Of a stretch of 64,000 bases of DNA, positions 54,818 through 64,000 are shown in pieces. The notes below the pieces were generated by a model that was not told the DNA's origin, did no database searches, and saw nothing but the letters and a program-made list of their open reading frames with translations. Made by a program: the position numbers and the translations under genes. Origin of the DNA: Trichoderma breve. Its lineage: Eukaryota > Ascomycota > Sordariomycetes > Hypocreales > Hypocreaceae. The DNA is taken from the NCBI RefSeq assembly GCF_028502605.1, contig NC_079237.1, positions 1,426,001-1,490,000 on the forward strand, given 5' to 3'. Positions within the stretch are counted from its first letter, which is position 1; the number at the start of each line of letters is the position of its first letter.

Positions 54818-56686
54818 TTATTCAACTCTCTCGGCTGAGGGACGTTGTTTGGCCTGACCAAGGTAGGTTGGAGCTCGTAGGCTGTCCAGCTGAGGGCGTG
54901 TTACTTGATCGTAATAATGATGTTGTTGCTGGGCGCTTGATCTTTGGGGCCAGGCTGGAGCGTAGGCATGGCTCGACTCGGGCCAGTGCTCTCGAGAGTA
55001 GCTACGAGGGTTCTGCTCATGGGTCAAAGAGGCCGCGGCTCTGTTATCAAAGTACGTTGTGCCGAACTGCGAGGTGCCACTTGAACTTGGTCGAGGATAT
55101 TCCAACATGGGCTGGCTCGTTGGGATATTATCACTATAAGATCGCAAGCGAGGGACTCGTGGCATGTTGGGGTCCTCATTAATCGATGCCCAAGAGCCTC
55201 TAAACGGTGGAATTGCCATATCCGAACCCTGGAGATCGCTGGCTCCCGCCAGATGAGCAATGGATGGCAGTCTCTGATGGTAGTAGGGATCTCTATTTCT
55301 TTGAAGAAAAGATTCAGTACCCGCACGGTACTGAACCGGATGTTGCTGTTGATCATGGCTGTAAAGCCCGCCGAAGCCATTAGGGCGTCGATATTCGCTA
55401 GACGAGAGCCCATACGTGTGCGCGATAGGTCCTTGGGAATGCCCAGGAGATGACACCTGGGCCTTTGGGGCCGTAGGCAAGGTGCGTGGTACGGACGACT
55501 CAGCGCCAGCCGAAGACGCAAGCACATTGCTAGTGGCGTAAGACGGCACAGTCGATGGAAGGGGAGTCCGAAGGGGATGCTGGGGGAAGTCTGCCCCAAG
55601 AGGACTGAGGCGGATTCGCTTCCGCGGAGTGTTCATAGATTCAGATGCGTCATGCTGAATGAGAAGTGAGGGTTCTCCATGGCTGACGCAATCTGCATCC
55701 TCAGAACTTCGTCGCTTGGAGGCCTTGGCTTCCACTGCAGGAGCAGCTGTGCGGGCCTGTTTGCGGCTTCTGACTAGCTTCGCTATGTTTCCCGCCTCTG
55801 ACTCTGTAATGTCAGGTAAAAACTCGACCCCGGGAACCTGGCCAAGAGTGCCATTCTCGATTTCTAGGTAAAGGCGGTCTGCAACTTCGAGCATCTGCTC
55901 CGTCGTGTATCCAGTACCCAGACGTTGAATGATCCAGTCGGGAGCGGCCGAACTGTTTGGTGCCTCTAGAGCCTCATCTTCGCCCTCTTCTGCTGCGCCT
56001 CCTTCTTTGTCAAGGCGGCTTTGTTCCCTCTTGCGCAACGCCAATGTCCAGAGTTTGATGTACGGGCCGGTTCCTTGGCGTTGATTCTCATTACTCCATC
56101 TTTGGAGTCGGTTTATCTGCATCTTCACGAGATACATCTGGTTGAGAGGGTAGGTCTTGGCATTTCGATACCTAATCCGTTGATAATGTTTGCGACAATA
56201 ATATACCCACACCTGCTTTGGGATCCGAAGGGTGCAAGCTTTGTTGCGTCCGAAAAGGTGTGAAATGGCTTTGCGTAGCTGTGAGCCAGTCTGACAATCA
56301 TTAACAAACATACACCGAGGCTCTTCTTCAAGCGGAGCCATTGATGTAGGGCTCAAAGCTTCAAGAGATGCCTCTCGAGTTATTACGTCGAGGGTCGATT
56401 GTGCCAAAGAAGTGGTATCGGATATCTGATCGGAGACTTGTTCCTGTGGCTGTAAGACAGCTCCCCGAGAAAGAAGCATATCAATAGCAGCGCTTGTTTG
56501 CCCATTCCTGAGCGCAGGGTGCAGTCGGTGGTCGGGGTCAACATCTTGGTAGGCGGCAGCCATATTTGACTTGGCTTCCTCTGCTTGAGTCCGCAAGGTT
56601 TTTGGCGTAGAGCTACCCATAGCTATCTCAGTGGATAATGACGTGGGATAGCGATCGTTCAGCGTGTCTGATGCCGATGTTGTCAT
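54818..56686 (-). CDS. ORP1-like fungal protein, possible transcriptional regulator
   Basis: Intronless from the first true ATG at 56686, 622 residues. The only ordered region is at about 125-235: CMFVNDCQTGSQLRKAISHLF, then IPKQVWVYYCRKHYQRIRYR, then YIKLWTLALRKREQSRL. This Cys/His/aromatic-rich module is widespread in Sordariomycetes, where members are often labelled ORP1-like. The remainder is low complexity with basic nuclear-type patches (KRIRLSP), suggesting a nuclear role. Biochemical function is not known to me. The frame continues upstream of the ATG to about 56760 with family-like residues (RPKYHKRATSAPLL), so the real start probably lies in upstream exons; see 57399-57841 and 58121-58437. 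Confidence 0.7.
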   Translation of the reverse strand: MTTSASDTLNDRYPTSLSTEIAMGSSTPKTLRTQAEEAKSNMAAAYQDVDPDHRLHPALRNGQTSAAIDMLLSRGAVLQPQEQVSDQISDTTSLAQSTLDVITREASLEALSPTSMAPLEEEPRCMFVNDCQTGSQLRKAISHLFGRNKACTLRIPKQVWVYYCRKHYQRIRYRNAKTYPLNQMYLVKMQINRLQRWSNENQRQGTGPYIKLWTLALRKREQSRLDKEGGAAEEGEDEALEAPNSSAAPDWIIQRLGTGYTTEQMLEVADRLYLEIENGTLGQVPGVEFLPDITESEAGNIAKLVRSRKQARTAAPAVEAKASKRRSSEDADCVSHGEPSLLIQHDASESMNTPRKRIRLSPLGADFPQHPLRTPLPSTVPSYATSNVLASSAGAESSVPRTLPTAPKAQVSSPGHSQGPIAHTYGLSSSEYRRPNGFGGLYSHDQQQHPVQYRAGTESFLQRNRDPYYHQRLPSIAHLAGASDLQGSDMAIPPFRGSWASINEDPNMPRVPRLRSYSDNIPTSQPMLEYPRPSSSGTSQFGTTYFDNRAAASLTHEQNPRSYSREHWPESSHAYAPAWPQRSSAQQQHHYYDQVTRPQLDSLRAPTYLGQAKQRPSAERVE

Positions 56687-56947
56687 ACGCGAATCGAGAA
56701 GGGGAGCGGATGTGGCTCTTTTATGATACTTTGGTCGGGTCAACTCGGAACTGCATCAAGTGTTTTAGCTTCAGAGTATTCAGGATAACTTCGATAAAGA
56801 CACGAACAAAGGGGAAGTACGTCTTCAGAGAGGTGACAGGATGTGTGTTTAGTCTCCAGGAGCAATAAAAGACAATGCTGTGTGTTGACAGTAAATGCCA
56901 AGAGATGTGTGGTTTGGGAAAGGAGTCTGAACTTTGGGATCAAGAGG

Positions 56948-56956
56948 TATAAATAG
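56948..56956. promoter_or_regulatory. TATA-like element upstream of the ORP1-like ATG
   Basis: TATAAATAG on the plus strand (TATTTATA on the minus strand), 262 bp upstream of the ATG at 56686. In the minus orientation it could serve an internal promoter for a short form of the ORP1-like gene; the better match is to the plus strand, where no gene follows. Confidence 0.25.
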
Positions 56957-57398
56957 GCAATTTGTGCAGCTAAAAGAAGGAAAATTCTTCACAGTGATGC
57001 AGCGCCAGCTATCTGTCCTTTGGTCACGCGAGCCGTCAAGGCAGGCTTTGACCGCATTCTTCAGCTGTCAGGAATTTCTGCCAGAAGCTGCCAGGGACTG
57101 TCATCTGTGATTCACTGGCAGCCGGCTCGTGCACACCGTCTTTAAACAATGAGACGGTGCTTGAGCACTTGCTCGAGGAGGCGCCATGCGGAATTCAGCT
57201 CTGAATAGAGTGACTCTTTTTCGGAAAGTGAAAGTGGAAAAAGCAAAAGTCAACAGAAACTGGGACAGAAATATTTTGACAAGCGCTTAAAAGATCCAAG
57301 TTATTTCGCATTGCTCTGGGCAGTCCGTTTGATATGCCCAGGCAGCAGCAGCAGCATGTACACAAGCTTCTAGGAGAATAGAAAAATGAAAACCGTAC

Positions 57399-57841
57399 TG
57401 TAAGGCCTCTCCAAGAAGAGTAGGCTGCCCAAGCTTCCGCAGGCTAAAAACGACACCCGGTCGGTCATTTAAAATGTTTCCCGTTACGATCAATTGATTT
57501 TGCTTTGCTGCTGAGACGTCTTCTATAAGCCGAGTAGATGGAGACTGCGCTATGATGTCAAGATCAATCTGAGGGCTTTGTGCTCCAAACGGCTTGGCAT
57601 AGACTGATGGCGTGTCTATAATTGGTATGCTCGAAGAAGATACGCCGCTAACAGATGCCACAGACGATAGCCTTGAATAACACTCCGACAGTGATGACCC
57701 CGATGACACGAAACTGCTGTTGCTGAATGATAATTTATGGTTTGAGGCCGCTGATACTTCTCCTGAAAAGCTGGCACGGTGGTCTTGAGGGGTCATTCTG
57801 TATTCCACGTCAGATTTATTCTCCTCAGGCCCTCGATTCAA
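57399..57841 (-). CDS. Probable upstream exon of the ORP1-like locus
   Basis: A stop-free minus-strand frame of about 148 codons (the open frame continues to 57287). It begins directly after a TGA and has no true ATG until 57796. Residues such as SRLSSVASVSGVSSSS and the surrounding serine-rich disorder resemble the region that precedes the HKRA-SAP motif in longer ORP1-like proteins. A donor at 57398 (GTACGG) would leave phase 2, which fits an acceptor at 56761 (GATGCAG) into the frame of the main exon. The resulting intron is 638 nt, unusually long here. It could be a genuine exon, part of an alternative transcript, or a decaying gene piece. Confidence 0.35.
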
Positions 57842-58120
57842 TCATAAGTTGGGTAGAAGTTTACCGAGTCGAGCATATGTGAGCCTCGTCACTAAGATGA
57901 AGATTGTAAGCTTAGGGGCACAACAGACTGTGGTAAAGAGAGGTTCAAAAGAGATTCGCTCTCTCGATGCCAGCCACGAGGGGTTCAATCTGTGCTAGCA
58001 GAGGGAGCAAGATGTCCATGTCCGGTCGCTAACATTGTTTTACAACAAGGGATGAAGATAGTCAAGCTCACTCACCAAGATAAGTTGTTTCTGGCCAACT
58101 GTATCGGCAATTGGGAAGTA

Positions 58121-58437
58121 AATCCGAATGGAAAGCCCATTGACGGTCGCTTTGATCTATTGTTTGCTTCCAAGGCAGTTTCGTGAACATGCTTTGGTGA
58201 AATTGGAGGGCCGCTGCTTGACTGAGAATTCGACTCCTCGGGCTGGGGTACTCCCACTCTCTTTTCACCCCAAAAATTAGCAATTTGCCTGTCATCTCTG
58301 TCTGACCTCTGGCTGGAGTCTTCAACCCAAGGCATTGGTAAGGGTTTGCCATGATTGTGATCCTTTGATGAGACCTCTGTGCCTCCTCTGCTGTAGCAAG
58401 GCTGTTGAGCATTGTTGAGAAGCGAAGTTACATCCAT
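58121..58437 (-). CDS. Probable first exon, MDVTSLLN N-terminus
   Basis: Starts at an ATG in a strong context (GGAAAAATGG) with MDVTSLLNNAQ, a common beginning of fungal regulatory proteins. About 105 codons follow, polar and disordered, ending at a consensus donor (TCTTG followed by GTGAGT). If not spliced, the frame stops one codon later. No acceptor I tested joins it cleanly to the serine-rich frame at 57841; an acceptor inside that frame (GTGCCAG, near 57770) fits the phase. It is therefore probably the first exon of a longer minus-strand gene, perhaps the ORP1-like one, but the exon chain is unresolved. Confidence 0.35.
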
Positions 58438-61400
58438 TTTTCCGATTTATCAATGCGGATAACCACAAGTGTTGCTGCCCACGACAAGATAGATGGTAGT
58501 AGATAAGAAGTGCGACGTAAAAGAACTGCGGGGCGGGCAGACGACGCCCTTACACAGGCAATAACTCCGACTTGATCCGACAAGGTGACGACAAATTCGA
58601 GCTGGTACAAGAAAGTCTTCAAATAAGGGCCGTTTTGAGAAGTGCAATTGGTTGTTGGCACACAAGAAGTAGCGCGTCAGGTGTCTCCTAGCCACGTAAG
58701 TTGGCTGTTTCGGCGTTTCAGGTAGTGATTATGTGCTATGTGATATGTAGATTGAAGCCCCTTCAAAACCACTTATGATCTTGGAAATGCGCACTTGATG
58801 TCTGATAGCGGTTATCGTAGAAGCGGCTGATAGAACGAATCTGGGTATTGTTGTCGAGGCCTTCAGATAGTCGGATGGTCGGTGGGAGATGGTTGAGTTC
58901 GTCGCCTCTTTGTTGAGTTTGAGAAGCGAGAATAACCACTATGCAGAAAAGGCTCAAAATCTTCCCGCTCTAAGAAGCCAGAAACTTTATAGGAATATTT
59001 GCTGGGGCCCCTGTAAACATATGCCGTGCTGGTTTCCGGCAAGGTAAAGCTATGCTTACAGAAACCAGGATCGTACAGCGGCGTGGAGTTTTCTTTATCT
59101 GATGAGGCTTCTCCTCCTTTCTCAAACAGGACAGCGGTGAGGTAAAATCAGGAAATCGTCTGCTGCTATTTTTACAGGCAGTGAAATACCCAAAACGATT
59201 TCGAGGCGTGGGGCGAGGGCATATGATGAGACGCAATATGCGACAGGATGCCAACCTAGTAGGCACGACGTTGATCTACTGGGGGGTGGGTAGGTAAGGC
59301 TGAGTAAAGGCAACGTTAAATGAGAAAAGTCCGGGAGATGAGAGTTGACCGATGTGAATAGGCCGGGGAACCGGATTGTTTGCCAGCATTGACGACATGA
59401 AAGAAGAAGAGGGTAAGACAGAGGACAGCGCATTGCCCAAGTCGGGAGCAGGAGTGTGGGCCGCCACCGACAACCTCACCATTGGATTGTCCAACGCTGC
59501 ACTTACATATGGCACTTTGAGAAACTGTGCAGATGTTGACCCTGCCAGCATTGTACTGTTCTGTCTATATCGGCGTCGTTTGGCCGAAAACGAGAGCGGC
59601 GACCAGCAAGGGAAAGGTCGAGGCTCCATGAGGCCGGATACGACGACAATCACCAACTAGGCATGATAAAGGTTGCTCACAGACGTACAAGGGCGAAATT
59701 TGAAGCTGACGGCATAGGCGACGAAACGTTTGCCATTCAGCTGAATCAAAATCAGTTAGCAGCTGAAATATTGATTTCTCTCCCCCCTCCCCTCCCTCTT
59801 GTGGGATCTCGCAAAACAGCCCGATGATTCGGCCAGCAAGCGACAAGTCTCTTGGTAAATCGGAAATAAACATGAGAGCTGTGCTGAGCCACCCATTCCT
59901 GCAGTCGAATCGTAAACCAAAGCCTTTTAGTTCTGAAATCCTTGCTCATGCTAGCTTAGTTACCGCTAGAGCGGGGGCGGGATACAGGAATGGCTTAGCA
60001 GTTGTGTGTAGTCGACTTGGTTACTTGCAGATATGGGCCCGAGCAATCAATCCGTGGGTCGTTGGTTTATCACTTCAACGAGGCAGACATGAGCTGGGGC
60101 CACGACGTGAAACCGAGCTCGTCTTGGATCGTCCAATCGGCAGGTTTCGAGCTGACGCATCTTGCTCGCCCACATACTAACCAGAGGCTGGAGAAGAGAA
60201 GTATGAGCCTAAAATTGGCCCTACTTTCCCAAGCCCTGTTTCCCAGGGGGCCACGGCGTTGATCGTCGAGAAGAGAGACTGAATGAGTTGCAGCACGCTT
60301 AGGTCTGATATGACGAAACGCAAGCCAAAAAGGCCCAGAGGGCCCAGAGCAGCCACCGATGCGGAATCCACAGACAGGCTCGGGGAGACGCCGTCTCCCA
60401 ACTCAGTCCTGATGAGACGCTGCGCAATTTGTTGTCGACCATGCTCATTAAAATCTTGGTTAAGCCAGCCTGTGTTGCAGCCGTGCAAGAAGACAGATGC
60501 CGAATAGGTGTGGTAGAGCAAGCGACATGACAAGGGTTATCCATCCCGGTCTGGTACCATACCGTAGTATCACACTGCTGAATGCCATGTGGTTGAGTGC
60601 CAGTGAGGCAAGCGGGTGTGTCTGACAAGCGTCCCTTTAGGCCAGGAAGGGGAAGTCCTTGCGGAAGAAGATGTGGCAGACCTGGTACTGCATTGCCCAC
60701 GCCCTCGAGGCTTGCTCTGTGCGGGCCTCTTGAGCGGCGCGTCTGGGTCGTAGAGGTGGTGAGGCGCGAGAGAGGAATGTCGGTCCTATTCGCAAGAACT
60801 TGACATTTCTTGGCTGGTCGCTTGCAGCTACCTAGGTACCCCCGAGGCCAAGCGTTCGGCTACATGCGTGGATATCATAGGAGACCGGAAGACGGGGTAA
60901 TTACCTGGTAGACGGCCAGCAGTTGGTTGCCACCCGCATACGAGGCAAGTAGACTGCCGGTCATAGACGCACCGTTGGTACGAGTAGTCCGTCGTCTTGC
61001 CATGTCGCTATCCCCGGAGAAAAGGCACAAAGCCGCTCTCATCAGCGATCGGGCTCCATGTTTCATCGCCGTATCGTATCTGTCGATGGTACCAGGCAGA
61101 TGCTGGACCAGGCAGGGCGGGGTTTGTCCGTCGTCCAGTCTCCGTGCAGAGCCTGCGAAGGACTGGCCTGGACTGGATGCCGCACAAGAGAGACTTGAGA
61201 GAGAAACACACTGAACAAGAGCATCGACGAGTGCCGGGGTGTAGCCGCATGTTTCAGCCGTGCGTGGACATGCAGATACGCTACACGACGTGCGCCTTTC
61301 TTTGTTCCTGCGATGAAGAGCTCGCACAGACGCCGTTGACAAGAGTCGAGGCGGTGACGACGGCGAGGCCACCCTCATGCCATCAAGCGCTTCTGTACGA

Positions 61401-64000
61401 GGTGAAAATTAAGTACCGAATGTGTGAGACGTGCCTGGGCAATGTCTTGTTCCGCTAGCGAGGCCACGAGGAGGTGAGCACATCGGGACTCGATTGTGCA
61501 TGTATCATGATGTATGTAGCTGACAGGTTGCAGGTCTAGGAGCCCAGTCCCTGCAGCATTGGGGTTGATCGATGGATGCCTTCGAGGTTCCAATCAATTT
61601 CTTACTGGTGCCCTCATGTAAGGAGGTAATTGTCGTTCCTTCTCGAGTACTACCAAGGTACCTCTGATCACTGCCGCCAAGAGAGTTGTCCAGTGCGACT
61701 ACCTCGTGATATGTAGGGCTCCTGCTGAAAGTCTTCCATGACAAAGCACGCGACCCAGTACTTACAAGGTACATCATGGCAAGTGGCTGACACGTTCTGA
61801 TCTCTCCTCCTTCATCACCAATGAATGACCTGTCGCCATCGTCCAACAGCAATCTCATGCAGCGACTACAAATCAGATAATTTGCTGTCGATGATGCATC
61901 GTCCAACCAGTATAGGGTACTATCGGCATAGAGCCCTACTACCATGCAACCGGTACGGTACATGCAACCGGTACGGTATGTATGTGGTGGGCATCTGACG
62001 GGATATCAGAGCGTTTTCGTAACTGATGATTAGTCGAGACAACCACCTTCATCAGGCCTCAACGGGCTTCATTAGGCAGGGTTCACGTTCCTGCTTCTCT
62101 CGACCGGTCAAGACCTCAAGACCCGTACGGGCATACAGTACGTGTGATGGCCAAATAAGGTGCACACACGAGTAAGCCCACCTCTGTGGCAATCCTTCTG
62201 TGGGTTTCCGAGTGCTGCTCTATCAATTCCTGGCTACCATCTACCTATCAAGGGCTTCCCAGCATCGCGAGAAGCGCCTTGTCGAATACCCAGCACAACC
62301 CATGCAACGGTGGGCCTAAGCTTGGGAGTGGGTGTCGTCTTCAAGTTGAGCGCTAAAAATGGAGCCAGCAACCCCAGGCCAACGCTAGAACTTGCCCAAC
62401 ACTCGCGTTTGCATTCCAAATGAGATTCCAAAGGAATATCGATCTTCTCTGGAAGCTCGACCGACCCCACGCTAGCTAGGGGGGTTGTTCCTGGCTTGCA
62501 TTTCTAGGCCGACGCTTCCATGGGACTAGGCCCTGCGCTCATCCCGCGCCGTTGTGGATGATTGGTTCGTATCGTCCATCTCCAAAAGGCCCCAGCGGCC
62601 GGCTCGGATATGGCCCTTCAAAGAAGCCCTGGCAGCCACTTTTTTTAGACTTGCGAGACTACTTGCGGGCGACGCGCTATGGCGCAACCCTTCCCTGGCT
62701 GACGTCTGGAGGATCACTTATGAGAACCTGGGTAGTATTATGGATTTCCAAGCGGCCCAGCACCTCCTTCACTGGATGGACAAATTCTCGACATCCTCGC
62801 TCAGAAAGGGCGATGTGCCCCTGGTGTGTTCCATCCGTCATGAAAGAATATTATCTACTGGTAATACTTCAGACGGTCCACCAGCCAAGACTATCAGGAC
62901 ATATGCGCGTGCCAAATCACTTCCACAGCCAGGGGTTTATGTTCCCCGAGCCCATTGTCAATCTACGTTCCACTACCAAGGATAGCACTAGATTTGTGTT
63001 CGCTTTTCTTTCAGCCGCAATCTACCTCTAGTTCTATTAGCTATGATGGCTCTTGGCCTCTCGTCATGCTGCTTACAGTAGTTTCCGATTCTGGTTGCTC
63101 TAATTTGCCGGTCCCAAGAGTTTGGCGGCCGATCTAGCATGTCCCGATATCTTGCTAGCTCGCCTTTAGCTGCCGTGATGGCCTCGGCCAAAGTTCTACA
63201 AAGAAGACAGCCAGGTGATAGCAATGCCTTAGGTGTTAAGGGTCCTTCCTATCTGGAAAGGGGGCACATGCAATATCTTGGCAGATGAGCATACGAGCTC
63301 TAGGCCTTGTCACCATGAATGAAGAGCAAAATAGCCTAATAGGCGTCTGGCTGTCGTGAAGAAGAAATTTTTTTCCCTCCCGGTGCACCTTCGTATAATC
63401 CGTATCTGCAGTGTGAAGGAGATGCTAATTTGATCTCAGCAGTTTTGCTCCTTAAATGTTGATAGGTTAGCACCCGGCTACAGCGAATTGATAGGCGAAG
63501 TCATTGACTGGCAGCTTCACCTGGCTGTGTCACCGCAACAGGAACCCAATGCCACCTCGCGCGCATGTCAAGATGAGACGATAGATCCTCAGGAGCATCT
63601 TCGTTTCCCATCGGCCTCCTCCGTAAAGAAATATTGCGTCAGGCCTGATTGGGTTAACTCGGCTGCCATGTGGCAGTTCATGTGGCAGGCAATATAGGAG
63701 CCGTGGCTACATCGTCTCTGCAAGATTGGCGGCAGCTTCATGCTGTCATCTTCGCAGAGCGCAAACCTCAGTCTATCATTCTATTTCGTAGAATTTTCGA
63801 CTGCCGCACGCACTCCCGTGAGCCTCAGAACCATGAAAGAAGTGGCTCTTTGGGGATGATAGTGAACGATCGGCCAACTGGGCTAGCTGCTGCGACTCGA
63901 CATCACGACGCTACATCCGTTATTCCGACATTGTCGCAAGTTAGAATTCCGCGCCTGCAGGTTTACTTGAGTATTGTCGCAAGGATTTAAATTTATCGAC
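58438..64000. other. Gene-poor end of the window
   Basis: 5.6 kb without a supported gene. The first 250 bp is the likely leader of the MDVTSLLN exon. Open frames such as 59276-59656 (minus), 60875-61378 (minus), 62554-62985 (plus) and 63670-63990 (plus) either overlap equally long frames or lack any motif. The plus-strand frame at 62554 has a true ATG and protein-like content and is the least unlikely of these. Confidence 0.45.
61943..61978. repeat. Perfect 18 bp tandem duplication
   Basis: CATGCAACCGGTACGGTA occurs twice in direct succession (61943-61960 and 61961-61978), in gene-free sequence. Confidence 0.85.

Noticed and set aside
1..64000. CRISPR arrays, rRNA genes, intact transposons
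   Set aside because: No regularly spaced repeats, no rRNA-like segments, and no transposase or reverse-transcriptase motifs were seen on reading both strands.

Overview
The window is fungal nuclear DNA. It has about eighteen supported protein genes, most interrupted by short GT-AG introns (52 to 133 nt). Gene content (AHC1-like regulator, CFEM-like and WSC surface proteins, 2EXR proteins, relics of a highly reducing polyketide synthase and of a subgroup C chitinase) points to a Sordariomycete, probably Hypocreales and perhaps Trichoderma-like. That placement is inference from family recognition; no marker was compared. I see no rRNA, tRNA, CRISPR array or intact transposon.

Layout. 0-7.4 kb is an eroded, AT-richer accessory edge: a broken PKS fragment, an intact small secreted cysteine-rich protein, a frameshifted chitinase/LysM relic, a 2EXR gene and doubtful ORFs. 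7.4-13.3 kb is compact core: a secreted LysM-like/WSC protein, mitoribosomal mS35 (RSM24) divergent from ALG13, and the actin regulator AIP1. 13.3-23.1 kb holds a GPI-anchored CFEM-like protein and an AHC1-like ADA-complex protein between long non-coding stretches. 23.1-26.1 kb holds an Alba-like protein convergent with VTC1, which is divergent from a Tctex-type dynein light chain; the shared VTC1 promoter carries two CACGTG boxes. 28.8-41.5 kb holds an F-box protein with a cysteine-rich tail, a GT31-type glycosyltransferase with an apple/PAN-like tail, a membrane-anchored neutral ceramidase and a KdsD/KpsF-type sugar-phosphate isomerase. A 6.3 kb gene-free stretch precedes an SPX protein with three C-terminal membrane helices. 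50.4-56.7 kb holds a second 2EXR-type protein flanked by a diverged direct repeat, a GNAT acetyltransferase and an ORP1-like protein whose apparent N-terminal exons lie 0.7-1.8 kb upstream. From 58.4 kb to the end no gene is convincing.

Themes. VTC1 and the SPX-membrane protein both belong to phosphate/polyphosphate biology, and CACGTG is the Pho4/NUC-1 target. RSM24, ALG13, AIP1, AHC1 and the dynein light chain are housekeeping. Surface and secreted genes (cysteine-rich protein, WSC, CFEM) are interspersed. The most unusual items are the SPX-3TM architecture, the bacterial-type isomerase with a changed active-site position, the repeat flanking the 2EXR gene, the split ORP1-like locus and the over-represented 9-mer TACGAGTAC.
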